Part shown: positions 52,978 through 60,855 of the stretch, one piece after another
How positions within the stretch are numbered: the stretch's first letter is position 1
Layout: each line of letters begins with the position of its first letter
Assembly: GCF_046156265.1 (NCBI RefSeq)
Contig: NZ_JAWDIR010000008.1
Location: forward strand, 1-60,855
DNA from: CAMDHY01 sp046156265
Lineage (GTDB): Bacteria; Pseudomonadota; Alphaproteobacteria; Rhizobiales; Segnochrobactraceae
Reading direction: 5' to 3'
DNA: 60,855 nt
Program-made: the position numbers and the translations under genes
Notes under the pieces: generated by a model
Databases searched by the model: none
Seen by the model: only the letters and a program-made list of their open reading frames with translations
Told to the model about the DNA's origin: nothing

Positions 52978-54363
52978 ATGCCCGTCACCAAGATCCTCAT
53001 CGCCAACCGTGGCGAGATCGCCGTGCGGATCATCCGCGCGGCACAGTCGCTCGGGATCGCCACCGTCCAGGCGGTGAGCAAGGCCGACCACGGCATGCTC
53101 GCCGCCCGCCTCGCCGACGAGGTGGTGGAGATCGGCCCGGCGCACGCCTCGAAGTCCTATCTCAGCGTCGAGGCGCTCTTGAAAGCCGCCGCCGACACCG
53201 GCGCCGACGCCGTCCACCCGGGCTACGGCTTCCTCTCCGAGAACGCCGGCTTCGCCCAGGCGGTCGAGGAGCGTGGCCTAGTCTTCATCGGCCCGAAGGC
53301 CGAGACGATCCGGCTGATGGGCGACAAGGCGACGGCGCGCGAGATGGCGATGAAGGCGGGCGTGCCGACGGTGCCGGGCAGTCCCGGCCGCGTAGAAGGC
53401 CTCCAGGCGGCGCGGGATGCCGCCGAGGAGGTCGGTTATCCCGTGATGATCAAGGCGTCGGCCGGCGGCGGTGGCCGCGGCATCCGCGTCGCCCACACGC
53501 CCGACGAACTCGCCACCCTGATCCCGCAGGCGAGCGCGGAAGCGCAGTCGGCCTTCGGCGACGGCGGGCTCTATCTCGAGCGCTTCATCGGCCGCGCCCG
53601 CCACGTCGAGGTGCAGATCATGGGCGACGGCACGAACGCCGTGCACCTCTACGAGCGGGAATGCTCGCTGCAGCGCCGCCGCCAGAAGGTCTGGGAGGAG
53701 GCGCCCGCCGCCGTCCTCGATGCGGCTACGCGCGAAAAACTCTGCGCCTCGGCCGTGGCGCTGGCGAAGTCGGTCGGCTACCGCGGCGCCGGCACGCTCG
53801 AATATCTCTATGATGACGAGACCGGCGAGTTCTTCTTCATCGAGATGAACACCCGCATCCAGGTCGAGCATCCGGTTACGGAGATGATCACCGGCGTCGA
53901 CCTCGTCGCCGAGATGATCCGCATCGCCGCCGGCGCCCCGCTGTCGATCCGCCAGCAGGACGTCGCGATCACCGGCCACGCGCTGGAATGCCGGATCAAC
54001 GCCGAGGACGCGGCGAAGAGCTTCATGCCCTCGCCGGGCGTGGTGTCTCGGCTGGTCGTTCCCGACGGCGACGGCATCCGCTTCGACACCATGCTCTACG
54101 AGGGCTACGCGGTGCCGCCCTTCTACGATTCCCTTGTTGGCAAACTGATCGTCCACGGCGCGACGCGCGAGGCCGCGATCGACGCGATGGCGCGCGCCCT
54201 CGACGGGCTCACGGTCGAGGGGATTGCCACGACGATCCCGCTGCACAAGGCGCTCGCCCGCGACGGGGAAGTCGCGAGTGGCCGTGTCCACACCCGCTGG
54301 CTGGAGCCATGGCTTGAGAAGAATCCGCTCGAAGCCAACCCGCTCGATGCTGCGAAAGCCTGA
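52978..54363 (+). CDS. Biotin carboxylase (AccC-like)
   Basis: Protein of 461 residues, close to AccC length. ATP-grasp features: ILIANRGEIAVRIIRAAQ at the N-terminus, KASAGGGGRGIRVAHT, RECSLQRRRQKVWEEAPA and FIEMNTRIQVEHPVTEMITGVDLV. It carboxylates biotin on the carrier using ATP and bicarbonate. With the carrier protein before and PxpB/PxpC after it (15-base gap), it supplies the biotin carboxylase half of a split urea-carboxylase-like enzyme. Confidence 0.93.
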   Translation: MPVTKILIANRGEIAVRIIRAAQSLGIATVQAVSKADHGMLAARLADEVVEIGPAHASKSYLSVEALLKAAADTGADAVHPGYGFLSENAGFAQAVEERGLVFIGPKAETIRLMGDKATAREMAMKAGVPTVPGSPGRVEGLQAARDAAEEVGYPVMIKASAGGGGRGIRVAHTPDELATLIPQASAEAQSAFGDGGLYLERFIGRARHVEVQIMGDGTNAVHLYERECSLQRRRQKVWEEAPAAVLDAATREKLCASAVALAKSVGYRGAGTLEYLYDDETGEFFFIEMNTRIQVEHPVTEMITGVDLVAEMIRIAAGAPLSIRQQDVAITGHALECRINAEDAAKSFMPSPGVVSRLVVPDGDGIRFDTMLYEGYAVPPFYDSLVGKLIVHGATREAAIDAMARALDGLTVEGIATTIPLHKALARDGEVASGRVHTRWLEPWLEKNPLEANPLDAAKA

Positions 54364-54378
54364 GGAGATCCGCCCCAC

Positions 54379-55245
54379 ATGCAGACGCGATACTCATTCG
54401 GCGGTGACGAGCACGTCTATATCGAGCTCGACGAGGCGATGTCTCTGGAGGCCTTCTTCAAGGGGCTGTCGCTCACCAACGCCATCCGCGACAGCCGCAT
54501 CGCCGGCGTCACCGAGATCTGCCCGGCGAACGCCTCGGCGCTCGTCAAGTTCGATCCCGACAGGATCGCCCCCGACGACCTCCTGAAGGAGCTGAAGTCG
54601 CTGGAGGCGGCGGCCGCCAAGTCCGAGCCGGTGATCGACACCCGCGTCATCGACATCCCGGTCTTCTACGACGACCCGTGGACCCACGAGACGCTGATGC
54701 GCTTCCGCGAGCGCCACCAGGACCCGAAGGCGACCGACCTCGAGTTCGCCGCCCGCGTCAACGACCTGCCGAGCGCCGACGCCTTCATCGCGGCGCACTC
54801 CGGCTCGCCGTGGTTCGTCTCGATGGTCGGCTTCGTCGCCGGCCTGCCGTTCATGTACCAGATGGTCGAGCGCCAGCGGCAGCTCGAGGTGCCGAAGTAC
54901 CTGCGCCCGCGCACCGACACGCCGAAGCTCACCGTCGGCCACGGCGGCTGCTTCAGCTGCATCTATTCGGTGCGCGGCGCCGGCGGCTACCAGATGTTCG
55001 GGATCACGCCGATGCCGATCTACGACCCGAAGCAGGAGATCAGCTACTTGAAGGAGTTCATGATCTTCTTCAAGCCGGGCGACATCGTGAAGTTCAACCC
55101 GGTGACGCGCGAGGAATACGACCGCGACCTGGAGGAGGTGGCCGCCGGCCGCTTCTATCCGGGGATCCGCAAGGTAACGTTCTCGCTCGACGCGTTCCAG
55201 CAGGATCCCACCGCCTACAACGCCGCGCTTCTGGGAGGTGCCTGA
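54379..55245 (+). CDS. pxpB: PxpB / KipI / AHS1-family subunit
   Basis: Protein of 288 residues of the carboxyltransferase AHS1 (KipI) family: a start of alternating strand/helix type (YIELDEAMSLEAFFKGLSLTNAI), VNDLPSADAFIAAH, FVAGLPFMYQM, and VGHGGCFSCIYSVRGAGGYQMFGITP where the family usually has GSVGIAG-type turns. It is longer than E. coli PxpB (218), with extra sequence in the middle. AHS1 and AHS2 together make up the carboxyltransferase of urea carboxylase. Its stop shares one base with the pxpC start. Confidence 0.88.
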   Translation: MQTRYSFGGDEHVYIELDEAMSLEAFFKGLSLTNAIRDSRIAGVTEICPANASALVKFDPDRIAPDDLLKELKSLEAAAAKSEPVIDTRVIDIPVFYDDPWTHETLMRFRERHQDPKATDLEFAARVNDLPSADAFIAAHSGSPWFVSMVGFVAGLPFMYQMVERQRQLEVPKYLRPRTDTPKLTVGHGGCFSCIYSVRGAGGYQMFGITPMPIYDPKQEISYLKEFMIFFKPGDIVKFNPVTREEYDRDLEEVAAGRFYPGIRKVTFSLDAFQQDPTAYNAALLGGA

Positions 55246-56219
55246 TGGCGATCGAGGTGCTGAAGCCCGGCCTGGCCACCACCGTCCAGGATCTCGGGCG
55301 TCCCGGCTACTACCATCTCGGCATCCCGGTCTCCGGCGGCATGGACACCTATGCGCTGACGGCCGCGAACCTCCTCGTCGGCAACGACGCCGGCGACGCG
55401 GTGCTGGAAGCCGTGTTCATGGGACCGGAGCTCAAGTTTGACGCCGACGCCCTCGTCGCCGTCACCGGCGCCGAGCTGCCGCCGAAGGTTGATGGCGTGG
55501 TGCAGCCGACGTGGACGGCCTTTACGGTGAAGGCCGGCCAGACGCTGTCGTTCGATTTCCTCAAGGCGGGGGCGCGCGGCTACATCGCGATCGCCGGCGG
55601 CATCGACGTGCCGGTGGTGCTCGGCAGCCGCTCGACCTATGCGCTGGGCGCGCTCGGCGGCCACGAGGGCCGGCCGCTGAAGGTGGGCGACAGCCTTCCC
55701 ATCGGACCCGCGAAGCGGGCCGTCGCCGCCGGCCGCTCCGTTCCCGCCGATCTCCGTCGCGGGCTCGGCAACCCGGTGGTGCTCCGGGCGCTGCCGGGGC
55801 TCTACTGGCACCGCCTCACCGAGGCGGCGGGGAAGGGCTTCTTCGAGGACACCTGGAAGGTGGCGCCCGAGGCCGACCGCATCGGCTACCGCTTCCGGGG
55901 CGGCCGGCCGCTGCAGTTCGTCGAGCGCGAGCAGCCCTTCGGGGCGGGCTCGGACCCGTCGAACGTCGTCGACTGCCCGTATCCGTACGGGTCGATCCAG
56001 GTACCGGGCGGCACCGAGCCGATCGTGCTGCACCGGGATGCCGTCTCCGGCGGCGGCTACTTCATGGTCGGCACGGTGATCTCCGCCGACATGGACCTGA
56101 TCGGCCAGATGCAGCCGAACCTGCCGGTGCGTTTCGAAGCCGTCGACATGGCCGGCGCACTCGCCGCCCGCCACGACCGCGCCGCCATGCTCGCCCGCCT
56201 GACGGAAAGCCTCGCCTGA
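55245..56219 (+). CDS. pxpC: PxpC / KipA / AHS2-family biotin-dependent carboxyltransferase subunit
   Basis: Protein of 324 residues: IEVLKPGLATTVQDLGRPGY, GIPVSGGMDTYAL, NLLVGNDAGDAVLE, AIAGGIDVPVVLGSRST, GGTEPIVLHRDAVSGGGY and IGQMQPNLPVRF are standard for the AHS2 family. It completes the 5-oxoprolinase set with PxpA and PxpB. The TGATG junction with pxpB implies coupled translation. The presence of a biotin carboxylase and carrier in the same operon makes a biotin-dependent reaction likely. Confidence 0.92.
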   Translation: MAIEVLKPGLATTVQDLGRPGYYHLGIPVSGGMDTYALTAANLLVGNDAGDAVLEAVFMGPELKFDADALVAVTGAELPPKVDGVVQPTWTAFTVKAGQTLSFDFLKAGARGYIAIAGGIDVPVVLGSRSTYALGALGGHEGRPLKVGDSLPIGPAKRAVAAGRSVPADLRRGLGNPVVLRALPGLYWHRLTEAAGKGFFEDTWKVAPEADRIGYRFRGGRPLQFVEREQPFGAGSDPSNVVDCPYPYGSIQVPGGTEPIVLHRDAVSGGGYFMVGTVISADMDLIGQMQPNLPVRFEAVDMAGALAARHDRAAMLARLTESLA

Positions 56220-56227
56220 AGCAAGCT

Positions 56228-56248
56228 GGCGGCGTCGCTGACGCCGCC
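56228..56248. terminator. Perfect 9-bp hairpin between convergent genes
   Basis: GGCGGCGTC, loop GCT, GACGCCGCC, placed between pxpC and the convergent permease gene (33-base gap). It could end transcription from both sides, although there is no T-run. Confidence 0.5.
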
Positions 56249-56252
56249 GCTG

Positions 56253-57050
56253 CTACTCCGGCGCGCCGGCGACGGCGCGCTGGCGGCCGCGCGAGCGGGC
56301 CCACAAGGCGAGCAGGCCGACCAGGATCGTGCCGACGATGAACAGGAAGGCCGCGGCGGCGATCGCCGGGCTGATGTTCTCGCGGATCGAGGAGAACATC
56401 TGGCGGGCGAGCGTCCGCTGGTTCGGGCCGGCGACGAACAGCGTCAGCACCACCTCGTCGAGGGATGTGGCGAAGGCGAAGACGGCGCCCGAGACGACGC
56501 CCGGCATGGCGAGCGGCAGCGTCACGCGGCGGAACACCACCGTCGGCGAAGCGCCGAGCGACAGCGCCGCCCGCTCCACCCGCCGGTCGATGCCCTCGAG
56601 CGAGGCCGCGACATTGACGACGACGAACGGCACCGCCACCACCGTGTGGGCGATGATGACGCCGGCATAGCTCGACGCGAGGCCGAGGCGCGCGAACAAG
56701 ATCTGCATGCCGACGCCGAGCACCACCGCCGGCACCACCATCGGCAGCAGGAAGGCGGTGCGGAAGACCCCGGCGAAGGGCAACCGTGAGCCGCGCAGGC
56801 CCAGCGCCGCGAGCGTGCCGAGGACGGTCGCCAGCACCGTCGTGCCGCCGCCGATGATCAGGCTGTTGACGATCGCCCGCCGCCAGGCTTCCGCCGTCGA
56901 AAGCTCCTCGAACCAGCGCAGCGAGTAGGTCTGGATCGGGTAGTTGAGGAAGATGCTGTCGGTGAAGGCGAGCGGCAGGATCACCACCAGCGGCGCCAGC
57001 AGGAAGATGACGGCGGCGAGCCCGAACAGGAGCTTGATCGCGGCGAGCAT
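56253..57050 (-). CDS. Spermidine/putrescine-type ABC transporter permease (PotC-like)
   Basis: Membrane protein of 265 residues with six hydrophobic segments and the EAA-type loop (VERAALSLGASPTVVFRRVTLP) followed by MPGVVSGAVFAFATSLDEVVLTLF, typical of PotC/PotI-type subunits. It is the last gene of a three-gene operon with a PotB-like permease and a PotA-like ATPase. Two bases separate it from the preceding gene. Confidence 0.9.
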   Translation of the reverse strand: MLAAIKLLFGLAAVIFLLAPLVVILPLAFTDSIFLNYPIQTYSLRWFEELSTAEAWRRAIVNSLIIGGGTTVLATVLGTLAALGLRGSRLPFAGVFRTAFLLPMVVPAVVLGVGMQILFARLGLASSYAGVIIAHTVVAVPFVVVNVAASLEGIDRRVERAALSLGASPTVVFRRVTLPLAMPGVVSGAVFAFATSLDEVVLTLFVAGPNQRTLARQMFSSIRENISPAIAAAAFLFIVGTILVGLLALWARSRGRQRAVAGAPE

Positions 57051-57052
57051 CG

Positions 57053-58234
57053 TCAGGCCCTCGCCGTGCGGTCGGCCGACAGCCGCCCGTAGACCGCGTA
57101 GAGCACCAGCGTCGCCGCGAGCAGCACCAGGCCGAGCGCGCCCGCCATGCCCCAGTTGGCGGAGCCGGTGGCGTAGAAGGCGATCACCGAGGAGATCAGC
57201 TGGTCGCGCGGCCCGCCGATGAGCGCCGGGGTGATGTAGTAGCCGATGGCGCTCATGAACACGAGCAGCGAGCCGGAGACGATGCCGCGCAGGCTGAGCG
57301 GCAGGAGCACGCGCAGGAACGCCCGCACCGGGTGGGCGCCGAGGGAGGCGGCCGCCGGCATCAGGTTCTTCGGGATCGCGAGCAGCACCGAGAAGATCGG
57401 CAGCACCATGAACGGCAGCAGCACGTGCACCATGGCGATGACAACGCCGAGCCGATTGAAGATCAGCGGGATCGGCGCGCTGGTGAGGCCGGACGCCATC
57501 AGCGTCGCGTTGATGAGCCCGTTGTCCTGCAACAGGATGAACCACGCGGCGGTGCGCACCAGCAGCGACGTCCACAGTGGCAGCAGCACCGCGGCGAGCA
57601 GCAGCTGGCGCCGCCAGCCGTCGACCGCGGCGGCGAGCATCGCATAGGGCAGGCCGATCAGGAGGCAGCCGAGCGTCACCGTCGCCGCCACGACGAAGGT
57701 GCGGACCAGGATGGCGAAGTTGGCGGAGCTCCCCTCCGGCATCGCCACGATCTCGCCGGCGACGTTGCGCTCGAGGTCGACGGCGGCGAGGAGGTTGCGG
57801 TCGGTGTAGATCGAGCCGGCATAGTCGGCGACGGCGCGCCAGAAGGCCGGGTTCTCCCAGCGCTTGTCGACGGCGACGAGGTCGACGGGCCCTTCCGTCT
57901 CGCGCACCGCCGACACCGTCTTGCCCATCAGGGTGCGGAAGCCCGCCTGGGCGCTGTTGAGGCGGCGCGTCACGTCGCCGAGCACCTGCTGGTCGTCCAG
58001 CGCGCGCAGGTCGGCGACGAGCGCCTCCTGCAGCTCGGCCGGTGGCGGCGAGACGCGGTCCCAGTCGCCGGCGACCGCCGAGGTCTCGGGAAGCGCCCGC
58101 GCCACCGTTGGGTCGGAGACGGCAACCGTCGTCATCGCCACCAGCGGCCACAGGAAGAACAGCACGATGAAGGCGAGCAGCGGCGCCACCAGGGCGAAGG
58201 CGACGAGGTGCGCCCGCAGCCTCACGCCCATCAT
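57053..58234 (-). CDS. Spermidine/putrescine-type ABC transporter permease (PotB-like) with periplasmic insert
   Basis: Membrane protein of 393 residues, about 100 more than PotB. The first transmembrane helix (AFALVAPLLAFIVLFFLWPLV) is followed by roughly 135 polar, mostly helical residues before the second, which should lie in the periplasm. The remainder is PotB-like (NLMPAAASLGAHPVRAFLRVLLPLSL as coupling loop). It begins at ATGATG overlapping the ATPase stop. Similar long PotB forms occur in alphaproteobacteria. The insert may contact the binding protein, which is not encoded in the window. Confidence 0.88.
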   Translation of the reverse strand: MMGVRLRAHLVAFALVAPLLAFIVLFFLWPLVAMTTVAVSDPTVARALPETSAVAGDWDRVSPPPAELQEALVADLRALDDQQVLGDVTRRLNSAQAGFRTLMGKTVSAVRETEGPVDLVAVDKRWENPAFWRAVADYAGSIYTDRNLLAAVDLERNVAGEIVAMPEGSSANFAILVRTFVVAATVTLGCLLIGLPYAMLAAAVDGWRRQLLLAAVLLPLWTSLLVRTAAWFILLQDNGLINATLMASGLTSAPIPLIFNRLGVVIAMVHVLLPFMVLPIFSVLLAIPKNLMPAAASLGAHPVRAFLRVLLPLSLRGIVSGSLLVFMSAIGYYITPALIGGPRDQLISSVIAFYATGSANWGMAGALGLVLLAATLVLYAVYGRLSADRTARA

Positions 58235-59322
58235 CGCAGCAGCACCCAGCAATCGGCCGGCGCGAAGGCGGCGGTGACGGTTGAGCCCTCCGCCCACTCG
58301 GCGCGGTGACGGTCGCCCTTCGCCACCAGGCTGCCGGCGGCATCGCTGAGGTGAACCCGCAGGTGGTCGCCGTGATAGACGCAGTCGGTCACGCTGGCGG
58401 AGAAGGCGTTCGGCTCTCCCGCTGTGGCGCCGAGGCGGACGCGCTCGGGCCGCACGCAGATGGTCACCGGCTGCTGCGGGGTAAGTCCCGCGGGTGCGGC
58501 GACGGTAACGATGCGGCCGTCGCCGAGCCGGACGGTGGCGCTGCCGTCGCCGACCGCCTGAGTGACGCCCTCGAGCAGGTTCGTCTCGCCGATGAAGTCG
58601 GCGACGAAGCGCGTCGCCGGCCGCTCGTAGATCGCGTCCGGGGGGCCGATCTGCTCGATCTTGCCGTGGTTGAAGACGGCGATGCGGTCGGCCATCGTCA
58701 GCGCCTCGGACTGGTCGTGAGTGACGAAGACGATCGTCAGCCCGAGGTCGCGGTGCAGCGCGCGGATGTCGAGCTGCATCTGCTCGCGCAGTTTCTTGTC
58801 GAGGGCGCCGAGCGGCTCGTCCATCAGCACGACGCTCGGCTCGAAGACGAGCGCGCGGGCGAGCGCGACGCGCTGCTGCTGGCCGCCCGAGAGCTGCGAG
58901 GGCCGGCGATCCTTGTAGGCGGCGAGCTGCACCATCTCGAGCGCCCGGGTGACCTTCGCCGCCGTTTCGGCGCGCGAGACGCCGCGCATCTCGAGCGGGA
59001 AGGCGACGTTCTCGGCGACGCTCATGTGCGGGAAGAGCGCATAGCTCTGGAAGACGACGCCCATGTTCCGCCGGTGCGGTGGCAGCGGCACGATGTCGAC
59101 GCCATCGACCAGCACCCGGCCGCCGGTCGGCGCCTCGAAGCCGGCGAGCATCATCAAGAGCGTCGTCTTGCCGGAGCCGGACGGCCCGAGCAGGCAGACG
59201 AACTCGCCGCGGGCGATGTCGAGATCGAGCTGGTCGACAACCGTCAGGGCGCCGAAGGCCTTGGTGACATGGTCGAAGCGGATGTAGGGATCGGCCAAGA
59301 CGTCTTTCCGTTTCAGCGACAC
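58231..59322 (-). CDS. Spermidine/putrescine-type ABC transporter ATPase (PotA-like)
   Basis: Protein of 363 residues: Walker A GPSGSGKTT, Q-loop VFQSYALFPH, signature LSGGQQQRVALARAL, Walker B VVLMDEPLGALD, and a C-terminal TOBE domain. This is the PotA/CysA-like group. It starts at a GTG at 59322; no better start is near. It is the first gene of the operon; no binding-protein gene precedes or follows it here. The substrate could be a polyamine or another amine, or an amide linked to the pxp cluster. Confidence 0.9.
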   Translation of the reverse strand: MSLKRKDVLADPYIRFDHVTKAFGALTVVDQLDLDIARGEFVCLLGPSGSGKTTLLMMLAGFEAPTGGRVLVDGVDIVPLPPHRRNMGVVFQSYALFPHMSVAENVAFPLEMRGVSRAETAAKVTRALEMVQLAAYKDRRPSQLSGGQQQRVALARALVFEPSVVLMDEPLGALDKKLREQMQLDIRALHRDLGLTIVFVTHDQSEALTMADRIAVFNHGKIEQIGPPDAIYERPATRFVADFIGETNLLEGVTQAVGDGSATVRLGDGRIVTVAAPAGLTPQQPVTICVRPERVRLGATAGEPNAFSASVTDCVYHGDHLRVHLSDAAGSLVAKGDRHRAEWAEGSTVTAAFAPADCWVLLR

Positions 59323-59646
59323 GAGACAATCGTCGCATCGGTGCTGTCACCAGCCCGGTGCGAGCACTCTCCCCGGCTCGCGCCTTCCCGTGATCGCCGG
59401 CGCCATGCGCGGCGGTCACATCCTGATGCGGGCATCTTTGACGGCCGGGAGGAACGCGGCAAGGGACTTCTCGCGTGTGCGGCGACAGGGTTACCGGCCA
59501 GACCGGCTGACGACGCGCGCGTCGGCGTTGCCGCGGGCCGGGTGAGGCACGCGGGCGCCGCTTGCATGTACCATGCCTGGAAGCGGCGATGGCCGCGACG
59601 CATCCCGCTCAGCGCCGCCGACGTGGCTCGCGTGCGATCGGTCGGC
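59323..59646. other. 324-bp gap, nothing recognised
   Basis: Lies between the acyltransferase gene and the PotA-like gene, both read on the minus strand. It should hold the promoter of the transporter operon. I see no convincing gene, promoter or repeat. Confidence 0.4.
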
Positions 59647-60609
59647 TCAAGACCGCGGCAGGATCGTCTCCGCCACGTCGCCCGCTGCCGGCTTCTCGCG
59701 CAGCCATTTCAGGCTGTTGGTCATGCAGACGGCATCTTCCTTCCACAGCGGATGCCGGCGCTTGGCGTCGAGGATTGCCGGCCGGCTGCTGCGGGCATCG
59801 TGCGGCCGCATCGACAGAACGGCGCGCTGGATGTGCTCGAGCAGCGCGTTGCGGTCGCGGATCGCCGCGAGCTCCCGGTGCGCCATCACCTCGCCGACCT
59901 GCACGTGGATGGGGCTGCCGAGCTGCCGGACGAATTCGCGGCACAGAAGCGCGCGCCGCGCGGTGAGCGAGACGCGGCTCGCCGCCTGGAAGAGCAGGCT
60001 GTTCTGGCCGTGCATGTAGATCGGCAGCACGTTCGCCCCGCCCATCTGCACGAGCTTCGGCAGGAACTTCTTCCACGGCAGCTCCTCCGCGGCACCGTAG
60101 CCGCGCGGCGCCGTGGCGACGCCACCGCCCGGGAAGATCCCGACCGTCCCGCCTGCCTTCAGGAGCCGCACCGCCTCATGCCGGGTGGCGATGTTCATCT
60201 CGACGGCTTCGCGGCTCTCGTCGAAGGAGAGCGGCAGGATGTAGGGCTCGATCTCAGGCACCCGCGCGAGGCGCTGATTGATGAGGAGCTTGAAGGGCCG
60301 GCCGAAGCGTTCCGCGATCGCGCCCAAGGCGATGCCGTCGCCGATCCCGAAGGGGTGATTGGAGACGACCAGCAGCGGCCCGTCCGGGAGCCGCGCCAGC
60401 GGCCACCGGCCCGCGAGGACGAGGTCGATGTCGCACAGCTCGAGCATCGAATCGAACGTGCGCACAGACGGGTCTTCGAGTTCGCTGCGCCAGCGCTGGT
60501 AGCCGTTCGTCAGCCGGGAGACGCCGAGCGCCCGCTCGAGCAGCGCCATCGTCAGGCGCCGGACCTTCGGATCGCCGGGGTTCGCATAGGAGAAGAGCTG
60601 CGCCGTCAC
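59647..60609 (-). CDS. Lysophospholipid acyltransferase family protein (PlsC/OlsA-like)
   Basis: Protein of 320 residues with an acyltransferase motif in VVSNHPFGIGDG, where His and Asp are five residues apart, as in the NHPTGIADG subfamily, not four as in classical PlsC. GTVGIFPGGGVAT matches the phosphate-binding block, and VLPIYMHGQNS follows. It probably acylates a lysophospholipid or an ornithine-lipid or hemolysin-like precursor at the inner membrane. The GTG start at 60609 is weak; an ATG 60 bases in is possible. There is no operon partner. Confidence 0.8.
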   Translation of the reverse strand: MTAQLFSYANPGDPKVRRLTMALLERALGVSRLTNGYQRWRSELEDPSVRTFDSMLELCDIDLVLAGRWPLARLPDGPLLVVSNHPFGIGDGIALGAIAERFGRPFKLLINQRLARVPEIEPYILPLSFDESREAVEMNIATRHEAVRLLKAGGTVGIFPGGGVATAPRGYGAAEELPWKKFLPKLVQMGGANVLPIYMHGQNSLLFQAASRVSLTARRALLCREFVRQLGSPIHVQVGEVMAHRELAAIRDRNALLEHIQRAVLSMRPHDARSSRPAILDAKRRHPLWKEDAVCMTNSLKWLREKPAAGDVAETILPRS

Positions 60610-60855
60610 GGGCGATCACCGCATGCTGGAGTCCATCCAGCACTGTCGGGTGCGAACCTGACGGCCACGCGTCAGTTCTGTTCCGTTTCCGTGAAATGTA
60701 ACGAAAGGAATTTTCGACGACGGATCAGGGGTTTGCGTGGCACTGCCGCCCGAGCCGAGGCTTGCCGGGTGCAGCCTGCGGAACGCTAAAGGGCAATGGG
60801 CACGCTCTCGTGACGATGTGCCCGCAACAGAATCGGCCCCGGTCGTTGGACCGGG
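60610..60855. other. Terminal 246-bp gap
   Basis: No gene to the window edge. Two short stems are present: CTGGA/TCCAG (60627-60641) and CTGACG/CGTCAG (60658-60675). An AT-richer patch near 60680-60720 may be a promoter region. Confidence 0.35.

Noticed and set aside
59313..59603. Small minus-strand open frame of 96 codons in the gap before the PotA-like gene
   Set aside because: No ribosome site, no recognisable domain and composition typical of non-coding GC-rich DNA.

Overview
The window is a strongly GC-rich chromosomal segment that reads like an alphaproteobacterium of the order Hyphomicrobiales (Rhizobiales). Evidence for this: a three-gene 'nutrient deprivation-induced protein / holin-like / DUF3618' operon preceded by a GGAAC-N17-GTT promoter of the EcfG general stress type, many periplasmic-binding-protein transporters of the RbsB, BMP, TRAP, MalE-like and Pot-like types, and palindromic intergenic mosaic elements typical of rhizobial genomes. 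Genes are tightly packed, with many 4-bp ATGA overlaps. I saw no rRNA, tRNA, CRISPR array, transposase or phage gene.

Layout. 1-738: partial zinc alcohol dehydrogenase. 781-3052: stress operon. 3257-9257: LysR regulator divergent from dabB-dabA (energy-coupled inorganic carbon accumulation) and a CysD-like PP-loop gene. 9334-16351: fucose/arabinose-isomerase-like enzyme divergent from a DUF2291 lipoprotein, an RbsA/RbsC-type transporter, a DeoR regulator and a sugar-binding protein. 16490-25080: purine-type cluster (Rieske oxygenase, BMP-family binding protein, AraC regulator, two permeases, ATPase, guanine deaminase). 25234-34939: a divergent sugar or polyol regulon (SDR, RbsABC-type transporter; split transketolase, FGGY kinase, SorC regulator, second SDR). 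35439-37525: two tandem TRAP binding proteins without membrane subunits. 37693-40773: HPP-CBS membrane protein, YbaK-type deacylase, SDR, small membrane protein. 40787-51512: an AcoR-like regulator divergent from a TAT-exported MalE-type transporter operon, followed by acetoin-dehydrogenase-type E1alpha, E1beta and E2 genes and a clear intrinsic terminator. 51605-56219: PxpA divergent from a biotin carrier, biotin carboxylase, PxpB and PxpC. 56253-59322: Pot-type transporter without its binding protein. 59647-60609: acyltransferase.

How the genes work together: most blocks are self-contained uptake-plus-catabolism units, each with its own regulator. The best regulatory reading is in the SorC block. 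Two divergent sigma-70-type promoters each carry a copy of a 12-bp motif at the expected transcription start, and a third copy lies just before the SorC gene. The most unusual biochemistry is a split urea-carboxylase-like set (biotin carboxylase + carrier + PxpB + PxpC) beside PxpA, a CysD without CysN overlapping dabA, a Rieske oxygenase in a purine cluster, and an AcoR-like AAA+ regulator that lacks the GAFTGA loop needed to contact sigma-54.
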